A DNA stretch of 64,000 nucleotides from Equus caballus (GCF_041296265.1 NC_091710.1:50783622-50847621), one strand, 5' to 3'; positions 37,630 to 50,906 are shown, counted from the stretch's first letter. The notes: generated by a model from the sequence alone, not told the origin. Numbers and translations: made by a program.

Positions 37630-38960
37630 TGAATCATTTACTTTCTGTTTCAAGAACTTCCTTTAGCCATTCTTCTTGAGTAGCTCTGCAGGTGACCAGT
37701 TCTCTGAGTTTTCCTTTATCTGAGAATATCTCGATTTCCTTTTTATTCATGAAGGATTTTTCTGCATTGTTTTTTTTCTGGAGATAGAATTCTGAGTTGA
37801 TAATTCTTTTATTTCAGCACTTGAAAAATGTGCCACTTCCTTCTCTTTTCCATGGTTTCTGATGAGAATGATGCTGTAGTTTGAGTTGTTTTCCCTCTTA
37901 TACTTAAAGTTTTGTTTCTTTCTCACTGCTTTGAAGAATTTTTCTTTGTTCTTAGTTTTCAGAAATTTGATTATGATGTGTCTTGGTTGTGGATTTTTCG
38001 GGGCTTTATCTTGTTTTGAGTTCTCTTAGCTTGGGAATCTGCAGGTATACCTCTTTGCCAAATTTGGAAAATTTTTCAGCCATTATTTCTTCTGATAATT
38101 TTCCAGTCTCATCCTTTTTCTCTTCTCCTTCTGGGACTCTGATGACATGAATTTAGATGTTTTGTTATAGTCTCACAGGTACCCAAGACCCTGTTCATTT
38201 TTTTTCAACCTGTTTTTTGCTGTGGTTCAGATTAGTTAATTTCTGTTTATTGTCTTTGGGTTCACTGATTCTTTCCTCTGTCCTCTCTATTCTACTGTTG
38301 AGACTATTCATTGAGATTTTTAAAAACTTTTTCTTATTGTATTTTTTCAGTTCAAAATTTTGCATGTTTCTTTTTTGTATTTTATAATTTTTGGCTGAGA
38401 CCTTCTATGTTTTCATTTGTTTCGGGCATGTTCATAACACCATATTAATGGAATTGTGTAGGATATAATTTCACAAGCCTTCCTTTATTTAGCACAATAC
38501 CCTTTACAATTCAAACATGTTGTTGTACATGTCATCAGTACATATCTTGTAGCTGCTGAGTGGTAATTCCATTGAATGGATGTTCCATATGTGGTCATCC
38601 ATTACCCTGTTGAGGGATATTTGAGTTGTTTGCACTTTTTGGCAATTACAAATAAAGCTGCCAGAAATACTTTTCTACATTTTTGTGTGAACATAGCTTT
38701 TATTTCACTTGGGTAAACATGAAGTAGTGGGATTACTATATTATATGATAAATTTATGTTTAACTTTATAAGAAATTACCAAACTTGCTTTCAAAATGGC
38801 TTCATCATTTTACATTCAACCAGTAATATTTGAGACTTCCAGTTGTTCCTCATTCTCTCAAACATTTTATGTTTTTATTGTTACTTTTAAAATTGTAGTC
38901 ATTCTAATAGGTGTAGAGGGATATCTCATTGTGGAGACACCAGTTTGTTAATAGCTTTGT
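37630..38960 (-). mobile_element. L1 LINE (old L1M), antisense
   Basis: The complement of L1M sequence: 'gagtagctctgcaggtgacc', 'ttgattatgatgtgtcttgg' and 'cagccattatttcttctg' in the left part. The 3' end follows: 'tgtatttag'-type text, 'ggatatttgagttgtttgca', 'caattacaaataaagctgcc' and 'ctaataggtgtagagggata'. No frame survives. Confidence 0.7.
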
Positions 38961-41770
38961 TTCTTAAAAAAATTTTGTCTTATTTGATGGAAATACTTTC
39001 CTGCAGTTTTCATAATCAGCCCACATTTTCCTGTCCTTTATAAATCTAAAACTTTGCTGAGAAAAATGATATCTGGAGAAAATATGAGTGATTTCTACAC
39101 CATTGTTTGATTGAAGACTTAATAGACTCCTTGAGAAAAGAGACTATGATTTATGTATCCATGTGTCTGCAATGCCTGATGGATAATAAGCATCACCATT
39201 ACCACCATCACCATCATCCTCATCCTCTCCTTCCTTTCTAATTGCTGCCATTAATTAAGCACATTTCCTAGCTCTACGTCTGCTACCCACATTTCATCAA
39301 ACCCTAAGGCCCTTGTTCCTCAGGAAACAAACAAATATCCTGCTTCAGTTGTAGAAATACTGCTTATTCCTCATTGAGCATACTTGGCCAGGAGTTTTAG
39401 ATATTGGCCTGTTCTCTTTTATCTTTGTAGTCTTTTCCTCAGCCAAAAACAATAAGTGTGATTTAAGCTGCTGAAAGGTGTTTCTGAGTAGGATGGTTTA
39501 TACTCTACTCCCTGTTCCAAGCCTGAATGTAGAAGTTCACACTCAGTTTTGAAGTCAGCTGGAGTCTCTGTGTATAGGCTCTATTTGAAAAGACCAGGGG
39601 TTGAAAGAAAACAGAGGGAGTCAGGAGTTGGAATGAAGCCATGGGACAGGGTCAAGCACCAAACATCAACAGAATTGGGTTAGCTTTCTTAGACGCATAG
39701 TCATCCTTCCTGGTAAGTCCCTATCACTTCCCTTTGCCTGGGTCCACAGAACTTTGTCATGGCTCTCTCTTGCAGGTATCGTAGAGTCACTAACTCTTGG
39801 GGAACATAAGCAGGGGAGTTTTGGAGAGAAAGAATTAGTAAGAAGATGTCTCATTTTCTGTTACCCAGGACCTGTTCAGTTTCAGTGATGAAGCAGAGAT
39901 GGTTCCAGACACCTGGAAAGCCTCTGACTGCACTTCATCTAAGTCATTCTTTACCTGACCTGGTATGTAGTTCACACAATCAGAAGAGATCATTCAGAGG
40001 TCAGGTGACTGCAGTTCTCTCAATAATTGACATTCCCCTGGGGTCCCTTCTCAGTGTATAGGTACTAGGGACTTTGTCTTGTGTGTAGGATTCTCTCATG
40101 CTCTCAGGTTCTCTAAACTTACCAAAGCTTATGTAAGTTTGTTTACTACCTGGTGAAACTTGGTTCATAAATGAATAAAATGGCAAAGGAGAATGACAGT
40201 AGTTCTCATGGTTGAAGGTGTCTGTAAAGACAGGCAGCAGATGGCTTCATTTCAGTCAGCAGCTCACTAGGGCCAGTGGAGTGTCTTTGTTTGGCTAATG
40301 ATGACATTTTAATACCTTAAGAAGGATATCCAGGGACAGAAGTGACCCATGAACAGAATGGCCTGCAAGGGAGGACGGAGAGTCCTTGTTATTTTGGATG
40401 CTAAGTTCCCCAAAATAATGGAAGTGAGCAGTTTGAATGGAAATCGTTATCAAATGGGAACATAAGCTACCAATATATTGGCAATAGAATGGACGTTTAC
40501 CCACAACAACCCTTTAGTTTCATTTAAAGTGACGTAGGCGAGGTTGATAGACGAACTGGTTTAAACAGTGACAGGGAATTTTGTCTGTGAACTCACTCCA
40601 GACTCCAGTAACTCCAGTCATAGTCAATTACCCCTACTCCTGCTCTGAATGCCCACAGGTCTCCAGTCAGGTTGTGGAGCTTCCTACATTGTGTGTTAGC
40701 TTGCTGGACGTGCAGCTGTCTTCCCCTCTGAAGGTTAAGCTTCTATTCCTTGAGTTGAGCAAGAAAGAGAGCCACTTGTTCATTTCCTCTCAAGATCTGC
40801 CCTTCAAATGGAAAAATGCAAGTTAGTGAAATACCGTGGTACCCAAAAAGCAAGAATTCTGAATTTCAGTTCTGAATCTTGATCTCTGCTACTAACTGAA
40901 AGTGTGGGACACAGAACAATGGTCATCTTTGAATGTCAGATGTTGCTCTGTTTAATGATCAATAGTTCTCAAACAGTAATATTTAGGAGACTTCATTGGA
41001 AAAGTTGTTTTAAAAATTCAGATTCTTAGCTTACTAGTTTCCAATGCGAAAATCTTAGAGTCTGGCACAAAGCACTGAATTTTGGAAATATTCTAGGAGT
41101 GTGTAATCGATTTTCTTCTGGAAACATTGACTTAGATTACCTCCAAGCCTATTCCTAGCTCTAATATTTTAGCATTCTAAGCATTCCTATAAATCTGAGT
41201 ATGAATATTATGCTTAGATTCTGTGGTTGAACAACTCCTATGGTGTGTATGTATGTGTGTGTATACATGTGTGCATGAATGTGCACACATGCAACATGAA
41301 ACGATGGAACTATTCCTTATTCCATGAAAGTTCTTCCCAGAATTACAAGTAAACCTTGGGTAATTAGCACTGTGGATGAACTAGTTTGACAGAGCAACAG
41401 CAGAGGCTAAACTAGATGATGAGGCCCTGAACTAGACCAGTGTTAGCGAAGAGAGAGAGGAGAGGAAAAAACAACAATACAATTTTCAGATATTAGTGAG
41501 CAATTTATGTAGATTTATGAGTGAAAGTAAGCATTCTCGAGTAAAGCATTTTTAACCTGAGTGTCTGAGTAAATGAGAACAATATTTATTAAGATCTATA
41601 TATTAAATGAAGACCAATTTTGGAAGCAAAGTTATAAATTCCAATGAAGACAAGTTACTTTTGAAATGCCTATCAGGAATCCATTTAGAGAAGAACAGTA
41701 GCCTAATAAACTTTAGGAAGAAGTTAGAGTAGGAAACATAGTGTAGAGTTTTTATCAGACGTGCCCCATT
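38960..41770. other. Intergenic, no gene recognised
   Basis: Mostly unique-looking sequence. A short CAT-rich simple repeat lies at 39,190-39,232, a MER5-like fragment at about 40,960-41,130 ('aatagttctcaaac'), and a TG-rich patch at 41,240-41,290. No exon is supported. Confidence 0.4.
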
Positions 41771-42700
41771 CAGGTAAACAGAAACCACACTGGGTATTTG
41801 AAACAAAGGGAATGTAATGCGAGGATTGGTTACACAGGTGCTGGAAGGTTGAGAGGGCACAGAGATCAATAACTATAGGACAGAATTATCATCTCCAGGC
41901 CCAAAAGGGAAAAGGTGCTACCAGGAGGTACTGCTTGAAATTCTGGGGTCAGCCACATACAGCTCGAGGCTGGGCCTATAAGGATGGGACACAGTATAGC
42001 TGCTGCTCAGACCTCTGAGTTGGATGAAGTACATGAATCATGCTTGAAATTTTAAGGAAGGAGTACTCTAAGACTGGGGCTCAGACAAATGAGGCAGAGG
42101 CATCCTGCAGCTGGTGTTCAGACTTCTGAAGTGGAGACATGGGCCAAACAGGAGTGTGGATAACCAGGTGCACAATAAATCAGACCATAGCTTATCTGGT
42201 CGTCTGACTACCAAGGGGATAGAGCCTGGATGCTGCTGGTTCCTGTGAGGTGTCCTTATGAGGCTGCTGAGAAAGTCAGAAGAGGCTGCAGCCTGGAGCC
42301 AACCACCTGATGCTGCTGGAGTGTGGTGACCTGAATTGGAAATGGGAACAACTGCCTTGACTCCTTTTCTTATTTTCCAATCTACTGCTAACGCCTTTCA
42401 TTAAAGGCACTAACAGGAAGCTAACTAGCCAAGGAGTCTGGCGGATGCAGTTTGCAGAGTCTCCGCATGCTATCACAGAGGAGAGTACTGAAGTGGGGCT
42501 CGGGGCCCCGAAAAGCTGGAAAATAGGTAGTGCCATGTCAACAGACGAGAGCTGAAACCCGAGGAGTGGGTGAGATTACTAAATAACTGTAACAAGAAGA
42601 TGGATGAAACAATGGTGATTTGAATCCGGGCAAAAGAAAACAAGAATGAGTGAAGAAGAGGAAGAAAACTAGACAGAGACCCACGTCCTCTTGGGCAAAG
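41770..42700 (+). repeat. Old dispersed repeat, copy 1
   Basis: The 3' part ('aactagccaaggagtctgg', 'atgcagtttgcagagtctcc', 'cagaggagagtactgaagtg') matches a second copy at about 58,080-58,420. It is a type I know as common in mammals but cannot name safely. Confidence 0.45.
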
Positions 42701-44195
42701 GAGAGAGAAACGAAGTGCAGGGTGGATCACATTGTGAAATATTTCAGAAAGGGCCAGGAGGATGAATACTGGCCATAGATCATGGGTTCAGCCTGACGTC
42801 TTCATTAAGACAACAGCAACTAGGAAGTATCTAAGAGGTCGCTGGTCTCCTTACTAAGAGAAATTCCAGTGATATGAAGAAGGCAGAAGACATTTCTATA
42901 GGTTGAGAAGCAAATAGGATATGAAAACAGTGGGGACAGAAAATAGATACAACATTTCAAGTCATTTGATAATGAAAGAGAGAAAAGGGGAAGGGAGAAA
43001 TCCTAAATACATTTAGATTCTCAAAAGCAGTGTTTTATCTGAGACAGTTGATAAGTAATTCCTGGGAAAAGCACAGAACCTGAGAAAATTCATCTGAATG
43101 CAAGAATAACATCATCTACCCATGTGCCTCTTGAATCCTTTTCAGAATAAAAAGTTTAGCACCAAAAAGATAAGAAGCAATACCTGAACATTTTTTAAAA
43201 AGACATTTTATTTCTTATTTGAAATCCTTTTACAAATTGTCTTGTTCTGGAAATTTGGTTCTATTTTGTTATCTTTTATCCACATCTCTACAGGACGGAA
43301 ACTTAACTGAACAGATAAGGAAATTCTCTAGAGCAGACACGAGGGATTTTGTTTCTTCTGTTCTGGAGGTGTGTGCTGCAAACCTTCTAAGATGAAAATG
43401 GCCTATGAAATATATGTTGCTCTGCCTGAAAGCGGGGACTCCAAATTTAATCAAATTAAGTCAAAGCCACGTCTCAGTTTACCACTGCCATTGCTCTGAA
43501 AGAGCAAAGATCCCAGGGTCACGAGAAGGACTGTGGAAAGTGTTCAGTTCTTTTGCAGCTGGTTTCAACTTCTTCCTCCCTTGAACTGCTCACTTGAGCT
43601 GCTACAAAATGTTCCGTGTTCCATCTTTAGGGTTGGTCTTTGTTTATTCTGGCATCAACCACTACAGGTTTTGAGGATGTGCTAAAAACATAAGATCCAA
43701 AAGCCAGAAATCTGAATCTAGGTGTAAGCAAGCCAGTAATCATGTGATCTTCTTGGGCCCATACCTTTTTCCTATAAAGAGGGTGTGGAATTAGATTATC
43801 TTTAGGGATCTCATGATTGAATGGGCTGTGATTTTATGAGTTCTCAGTGCAAGTGGCCAGGATGAAGATGCTACTCAATCCATGGCCAGCTTGAATTTTG
43901 AGATGTGTCAGCTTCTTTGAGGAATTTGATATTCTAGGTCAGACAGGGAGTGGAAGACATTCTAAACAATTCCTACCTATAAAGGAGAGAGAAGAGGAGT
44001 GTGTGCCAGTGGTTCTGCTAAGGTGGCCACAATTAGTGTCTAGCAGGTGATCCTGTTACTCTGTAGTTGAATCTCCTCATATTACATGTCAGGATCTTGG
44101 CACAGAAGGCCCAGATCTGTTTGAAGCCAGACTTCTGCCTCTAGAACTCAGTTCACCTGAGTCACAGTCCAACCTTTCCATGCTACCTTTTTATC
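42700..44195. other. Intergenic 3' of DEFB107; nothing firm
   Basis: Contains a MIR-like fragment around 43,700-43,840 and otherwise unique AT-rich sequence. No recognised exon. Confidence 0.35.
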
Positions 44196-44330
44196 CATCT
44201 ATTCACTTACTTTATCAATCAATAAAATAATGAATAGGTCCTATACCCAGAACTGGGAAGTCAAAGTGAACAAGGCACAGTTCCTTCCCTCTAGAAGCTC
44301 ACAGCCCAGAGAGGGTAGTGTCAGAACGGG
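44195..44330 (+). mobile_element. MIR/L2-class fragment
   Basis: 'ttcacttactttatcaatca' and 'ccttccctctagaagctcac' resemble conserved text of ancient L2/MIR elements. It lies just 3' of the DEFB107 stop. Confidence 0.4.
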
Positions 44331-44453
44331 ACTGACAGCTTCAGGGCATCCGCAATTTGGACATCAGGAGGGAAGAAGCAGAGAGGTTTGCTGCACTGAG
44401 GTCACAGCCGGAGCATCTTCACCTCTCTCACTTTTGTAGCTGCTGCTTAGCTT

Positions 44454-47400
44454 TTAGTGATTTTTCCTCTTTTTGCAGCAAAGTGGTGTCAGTTCAGCTC
44501 TGCAGCCCCCAATCTGAACTTCGAAGGAAAGGCATTCGACTTCACAGCGACCGTCCAATTTCAGACAACGTAGTTGCCTTCCAACTCCTCCTCTGACTGT
44601 GTGAAGAGAGCAATCGGACCTCAGTTATCCAGTAATTAATTACTGGAGGCAAAATTACATTGCCCAGGCCAAATTCAGAATTTCCCATTACCAAATCTCC
44701 TGGAGACACAGAGCGTAAATCTAGAGTAGAGAAAAAGCAGATGTTACCTAAACAGCTGCGTCTGAGTTCAGTTCCCTGGTGCAGTATCTGCCGTGTCATT
44801 ATTTGATATTCAATTACGAAAAACAAAAAAGACTTCTCTCTGCCAAAGGCATTTCTACGATATATAGAAACATAACATTTCTTCCTGGGAAGGAGACAAT
44901 ATACTTTCCAATTCCAATAAACAATCCTTTCCAGTAAATGATTTTTTTCATGTCTCCAAATTAAGGATCTTTGATATACAACAAAAGGTAAAGACTGTGC
45001 CATTTGCCCTGTGGGCAGATCCATGATAGACCATATGCCTTGGCATGTGATCATGGAGTTTCACAGTTTTAGGTACAAAGATGAAAGAAACACGGTACTA
45101 GTCTGCTCTGTGATGATCATCAGTGGAATAGTGTCTTTGGCTCTAGCAAGCAAAATTAGAGTGCCATAGACAGTGTGTGTTTACCCAGAACAAAGCAATT
45201 AAGCTGAAGAGTGTAAGACTACTTCAAAAGGGAATGACTGAAAAAAATGGTGGTATGTATTCTCACAAGAAATAGTCAAAGAACTGGCAGTTACTCTCAA
45301 AGGGAGAGAACAACTTTGGAGGAAAAAGAATATAGATTATTTGTCATATATCTGACGTATTTCCACAGTGAAGAGATATTGGGCTTGCTAATGCCAAGTG
45401 AGGACTCAGACTATTGGAAAGAAATTAGAAAAACTTAGATTTCTGCTCAAAGTAAGGGAAAATGTTTAAATTGTCCAAAGTTGAAATTGGGATAGTGTGT
45501 GTTACAGATCACTGAAATTTATCAGGCATCGGGCTATCAATTGATGTGGAAAATATACAAGGTGTTTAAATATTGAATTGAGGCAGACAGTAAGAACAAT
45601 AATAATAGTTAACTCTATCACAGCACAGAGTATATCCCCAGCACTGTTTAAACAGTTCATGTCAATAGAAAGATTGCTAAACTGTCCCCAAGCAGTTATT
45701 TTTCCCTTCAGACTTTTAGTAATAGAACCTCTGGATTCTAGTGGACACATGGGTACTTAGCTAAAGATATCAGTTCCTGGCTCTCTATTTCTGTATGGCC
45801 ACATGAATCTAAGTGTGGATCCAGGAAATAGGAGTGGAATGATGTGAGCTGCTTCTATGTAATATTTTAGACCCTGTCCTTTACTTACTTTTCAGCCCTT
45901 CCTGTTAGAGAATCTTTGGAAACAGATAAAACAGTCAACAGGTTTAAGATGACAAGGTTGACCTCCAACTTAGTGCCAACATGACTTGATGGAGAAGATG
46001 CTTCTACTCAACCCAGTAAACTTATCTGTTTTTGGTCTTTTGTGTGAGAGAAAAATAAATTATGTTTTTCCAGTCACTCTATAAAGCTTCATTATTAAGA
46101 GAAGTTAGCCTCTATACAACTATGCACTGGGGGGCTTTTGGGAGAAAAAGAAGAAGAAAAAACGACGATAAGATTGGCAACAGATGTTAGCTCAGGCGCC
46201 AGTCTTTAAAAAAAGAAAAAAGAAAGAAGTTAGCTTCTACTCTAATAAATATAATGAATGTCTTAATCTGCAAAACCACCCCATCATTATCACCATTCGT
46301 AGAAAAGAAATCAAAGTGCACTGTTCATACAGCTTATGAGGATTGGAACTGAGGTCCAATCTCAAATATTTTGTTATAATAGTCTCTTAATTACCTCATT
46401 ATTGATCATTAAACTCACTTCCAACTCTGAGATTCAATGTGATGGTTGTGGTGCTGGTGGTCCTAATTTGTGCCCATACTGTGCCTATTGTTGGGAGTCA
46501 AACGTGTCTGAGCTGAGTTTCAGGACAGAATTCCTCATGAAAGGAGATGGAGAGGGCAGCTTACAATTTGTTTCCCTCCCCTGGATCTGTGGTCTGACCT
46601 CTACGGAAGGAGATTGAGGGCAGGAGTTAAGGAGCTGATTTTACAAGTGAGACTTTTGAACATGGGGGCATTCTTCTTGGCTCTATTCTTTACCTATACT
46701 CCTATCTGTTCTCAGAGTTACAATGCAAATACCACCTCCCCGGGAAGGCTCTCTGGATTCCCCTGTTAGAACCAAGGTTCTACTTCTACGGCTTCTCTTT
46801 GTGCTTTGCATGTTTTATGGCATGTATGAAAACTGTTTTGTATTATAGTAATTTGTGCATCTTCCTGTCTCATCCATGCACTTTATGCATTTCAAATTTA
46901 TTGAATAACTATTTAGAATCACACCTATTTTTGATCAACACAGAAATAATAGACTACTAAACTTCAAGCAAGCTAAGAGCAAAGATCATGCTTTCTCTTA
47001 TATGGAGGTTATATTTTTACCTCCATTTTACCTACTTTTATTATAGTGCCCAGAACAATTTCTCATAAGTGGTAAGCACACATTCTGTATCTGTTGGTTT
47101 GCTAGGCTTCTGAGGCCAAATTGTGTAATAAGTGTAGAAATTCAGGAACTGTGAAGAAGAAAGAGACAGGGTGCTTCATGGCATATGGAGAACCCCATCA
47201 TGAAAGGCTTCATAACAAGGACTGAAGGTTAGTTGAGGACAGACAGACATAAAGATTTCATAGGGATAGAGTCTTGGCTGTATCGAGAAGAGAGAGATCA
47301 TTTCAGACTTCAAGCTAACTAATCAGGATGTTAGTGGCTTAAATGACGTAAATTTCCATCAGTATGTGAAAGCCAGAAAATCCAAAATAATCTACGGTTA

Positions 47401-47912
47401 GGAGATTTGGATCAGTTAGTGAGACATGAAAAAATAGATTGTTAAGAACCTGTTATCATAAGGTTAGCCTAATTTAGCCTACAAAGGCTATAGTTTTCTA
47501 AATTAACAAGTGTGTTTGAAGTTTGCCTCATGGATTTTGTCTCATTTTGGCATGGGCCCAAGCTGGGGTGAAGATTACAGAAGAAGGAAAGAGATCTAAG
47601 TGTAAAGAGAAGTCGGGACCCTTGGCACAGCTCTTAAGGAAATTAAACAGAGACTCCTCTGGTTGGAGATGGTCTGGATCACAGAGGTCCCATTGTTTCG
47701 TGTCTAAGCTCAGGAAAATCTTCCGGGAACTGGTTTGTCCTGGGACCTTTTTAGGATACAAGGATGAGTCATGCACTTTTCTAAAAGCTGGGTTTTCTTC
47801 TCAAGACAGATCCCAAACAGATTGCCGTTCATACATCTAAAAGGATTTCCCGCTTACCTGAGAATATTTGAGCAAGAATGAGGGCAGCAAAAATTAAGAA
47901 AAAGATTCTCAT
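44454..47912 (-). CDS. DEFB107: Beta-defensin 107, two exons
   Basis: Secreted cationic host-defence peptide; human DEFB107 is expressed in testis and epididymis. Exon 1 (47,858-47,912) encodes the signal MRIFFLIFAALILAQIFS, nearly the human sequence, and ends in phase 1 at a GTAAGC donor. Exon 2 (44,454-44,596) follows a cttcacacag acceptor after a 3,261-bp intron and reads VRGGVGRQLRCLKLDGRC, then EVECLSFEVQIGGC, RAELTPLCC and KKRKNH-stop. Joined, this is 65 codons plus stop with no disruption. Cysteine spacing is C-x6-C-x3-C-x9-C-x7-CC, the full six-cysteine beta-defensin pattern; human DEFB107 has Ser at the first Cys. Net charge of the mature part is about +5. A TATA-like GATAAG lies about 60 nt upstream. 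Transcribed in the same direction as DEFB105. It looks functional. Confidence 0.93.
44597..47857 (-). other. DEFB107 intron with repeats
   Basis: A 3.26-kb intron. It contains one ERE fragment (46,108-46,228) and otherwise unique sequence. Frames inside it, such as 44,542-45,054 minus and 46,336-46,617 plus, show no family motif. Confidence 0.7.
46108..46228 (+). mobile_element. ERE-type SINE 3' fragment in DEFB107 intron
   Basis: 'tacaactatgcactgggggg', a GAA-rich patch and 'gattggcaacagatgttagc' are the 3' half of an ERE1-type element, opposite to the gene's direction. Confidence 0.75.
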
Positions 47913-47945
47913 GGCTCCAGGCATCAGTGGAGAGAGGGTGAAGGA

Positions 47946-48020
47946 GGTGCAGGAGCTGGAATCCAGCTCCCTTATCAAGGGAAGTTGATTAAAACAAGTT
48001 CTACAGCTCTGAAAGAGCTG
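47946..48020 (-). promoter_or_regulatory. DEFB107 core promoter region with short palindromes
   Basis: Immediately upstream of exon 1 are three perfect small palindromes: GAGCTGGA-A-TCCAGCTC (47,946-47,962), CCCTT-ATC-AAGGG, which contains the TATA-like GATAAG on the minus strand (about 47,965-47,977), and AGCTCT-GAA-AGAGCT (about 48,003-48,017). Their closeness to the start suggests the basal promoter. Factor binding is not inferable. Confidence 0.4.
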
Positions 48021-48780
48021 GAAGCCAACTTTGGTTTGTAATATTCATTAAGAATAAGCAATTTTCCATGCTCTATTGAATAATATGTGGGCTGCTAGAC
48101 CAGATTTTACCTAAATCACATTCATGGGAGAGTAGGGCAAGAACCCTGTCTTCCCACCTGGAATACTCTATCCCACATCTCTGCCTAGACTTCTGTTTTC
48201 CCTTCAAGCCTCATCTCAAGTACCACAATTCTATAAGATTTATAATCACCATTACTTTTCTTCATGTCTATGATTTGAGATCCAACTTACTCTCTTCATT
48301 CAGAAGGTATTAATTGGAGCCTGTATAACTGGCTTTTAAAAATTATACTATATGAAGACATTTTATCTCTCCAATTAGACTGCAAGCTCCATAGAGGAAA
48401 AGAACTTTCCTCTCGTTCTTTTCGTTCCATTAACTCTTACAACAGTGCTTTGTAACAAGAGATATTCAAAATATATGTGACTGTTTTATGTATTAATTTA
48501 TAGCTGTCCAGTTAGAGAAATTCATAAATAGTCAACCAATTAATATGGAAGTTTTCATTAAATGCTCACAGCTTATACACATGTGAGGTATTATTATTAA
48601 AGACAATAACAGCATTATTAAATATGACCATATTTCATATTATATGGGAACAGTATTCATTCAAAAAATATGTTTTGGAACTACTCTATGTATTTATGTG
48701 TTACTAAGAAATTTGAATTTTATTCCAAAATCAAAGGAAAGTCATTGAAGTGTTTTAAGTAGAGGAGATATCTGGAAGAT
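48020..48780. other. Upstream flank of DEFB107, nothing recognised
   Basis: AT-rich unique sequence. No exon or named repeat. Confidence 0.4.
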
Positions 48781-48941
48781 TAAAAATCAAGTGAGGACTT
48801 CCATATCTAGTAAAGTAAAGCGAGCTCCTAACAGATGAACACTCCCAGGATAACAAGTAAAACTGGGGATAAAAAAATGCCAGAAGGATATAAAAGTTGA
48901 AACAAAGACAGGCATATTTTGGAAAAAAGTTAAAAGAAAGA

Positions 48942-49190
48942 GGGACTGGCCCCATGGCATACTGGTTAAAGTTTGGCACATTCCACTTCGGCCATCCAGG
49001 TTCATAGGTTCAGATGCTGGGCAGTAAACTACACCACTTGTCAGCCACGATATGGCAACAACTGACATATAAATTAGAGGAAGATTGGCATAGATATTAG
49101 CTCAGGGCTAATCTTCCTCAAGTGAAAAAAAAGTACAGTAAGATTGACAATAGATGTTAGCTCAGGGCTAATCTTCATAAAAAAAAAAAG
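48942..49190 (+). mobile_element. ERE-type SINE (older subtype) inside L1
   Basis: 'gggactggccccatggcata', 'tggttaaagtttggcaca', 'ttagctcagggctaatcttc' repeated twice and a poly-A tail. Diverged more than other copies, consistent with an older subfamily. Confidence 0.8.
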
Positions 49191-50639
49191 GAAGAATCTA
49201 CCATCTTGCTAAATCTAGGACACAAGGACAGAACTCTGGTGGCCACAGTTGCTGGAAAATTCCGGAAAAGAAAGAGCCAGAGAAGAGGAGGCAAGGTTCT
49301 ATGTGTAATCTCTGCCATGACTCCTGCTAACCCCTGAACCACACAAGCACAGGGCAAACTCAGAGCGGCTCAGTTAAGGGAAAAAGCAAAACAAAACTAT
49401 ACTGAGACTTGAGCTGCTGTTCCTCACGGCCAAGGTAAATTCTTCAGAGACCTTAGAGTATACAGATTCTCCTCGACATAACATTCACAGCGCCCACAAC
49501 ATAGCTTAGATGGTGAAATAAACAGACAAGGACTTCAGTACATGTTAACATGCTCCAAATGGTAAAGGTAATACACTTGGAATAATTTTTTTTAAATGGG
49601 AAATAACGTTAAAAATCTAAAAATGTAAAGAAATTTTGAAACTAAAAAATATGATATCTGAAAAAAACTTATGTGAATAGATTTGGTAGAGCAGTGAATA
49701 TGACAGGGTAAAGAGTCAGTGAATTCATAAAAAATATGGAATCTGAAGATCAGAGAGGAAAAAAGATTGAAAACAACAGGACTTCAAGGGCCTGTGGGAC
49801 ACTGTCAAAAGCTGTTTTAGAGAGGTAATTGGAGTCCCAGATTGAGGAGAGAGAGAAACATAATGGGGTAAAAAGTAATTCAAGAAAATAATGGCTCAAA
49901 ACTCTCAAATTTGGTGAAAGACACAAATTTAAAAAACTAGGAAGCTCAGCAAACACTGAGAAGCATAAATACCATGCTTAGGTACATCGTAGTCAAATTT
50001 CTGAAATCTGACAAAGGGAGAAAGTCTTGAAAGCATCCAGAGAAAAGTAACATTCTTTTTTGGGAAACAATTGAGTCACTACTGATTTCTCATCAGAAAC
50101 TAGAGGTCAGATGATGCTGAACAGTGCCTCTAAAGTGCCGAGGGAAAACAAGGAGAATAACAGCAACACACAGAAAAAAGCTGCTAGCCAAAATTCAACA
50201 TGCAGGAGAAATCTCCTTCAGAAAGGAGATGAAATGAAGACATTTTCAGATCGAAGAAAACTAAGAGAACTTTGTCCAGCAGAGATTCCATGTAACAACT
50301 GTTCAAGGAAATTCTTCAGGCTGAAGGGAAGTACCCAAAGGACACAGATTTTCAAGTAGAATGTAAAACATCGGAATTGATAAATATCTGAGTAAATATA
50401 AAAAATACTTTGTCTTTTAATTTAATTGAAATTTTTGTTTATTTTTAAAGCAAAAACTGTAACATTGCATTGCAGGCTTATAATGTAGGTAAATGTAATA
50501 AACACCAACAAAATTGTATCAGGACAATGAGAGTGAGGAGAAATACAACTATCTATGCAGTTATGAGATTTCCATATTTTAAGCAAAGTACATTAATATC
50601 AACTCTAAGTAGGTATAAAAGGTTTAGAATATACATTGA

Positions 50640-50906
50640 GGGGCTGGCTCCGTGGCCGAGTGATTAAGTCCGCACGCTTCGCTGCGGAGGCCCAGGGTTT
50701 CGCCGGTTTGGATCCTGGGTACGGACGTGGCACTGCTCGTCAGACCACATTAAGATGGCATCCCACACGCCACAACTAGAAGGACCTGCAACTAAGATAT
50801 ACAACTATGTACCGGGGGGATTTGGGGAGATAAAGCAGAAAAAACAAAAAAAAGATTGGCAACAGTTGTTAGCTCAGGTGCCAATCTTAAAAAAAAAAAA
50901 AAAGCA
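50640..50906 (+). mobile_element. ERE1-type SINE, full length, well preserved
   Basis: Full head 'ggggctggctccgtggccga' with 'gtgattaag' (A-box-like), 'gccggtttggatcctgg' (B-box-like), 'ccacaactagaaggacctgc' and 'tgttagctcaggtgccaatc' plus poly-A. Among the best-preserved copies in the window. It is inserted into the L1. Confidence 0.93.

Noticed and set aside
44542-45054. 170-codon minus frame in the DEFB107 intron, including an 'FCC'-like reading near 44,980 considered first as DEFB107 exon 2
   Set aside because: The stops and poor cysteine spacing do not fit. The true exon 2 (44,454-44,596) has an acceptor, the right phase and an almost human-like sequence.
50640-50720. tRNA gene (A-box/B-box-like sequence) here and at 18,960 and 15,610
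   Set aside because: These are the heads of ERE SINEs followed by the SINE body and poly-A, with no cloverleaf 3' half.
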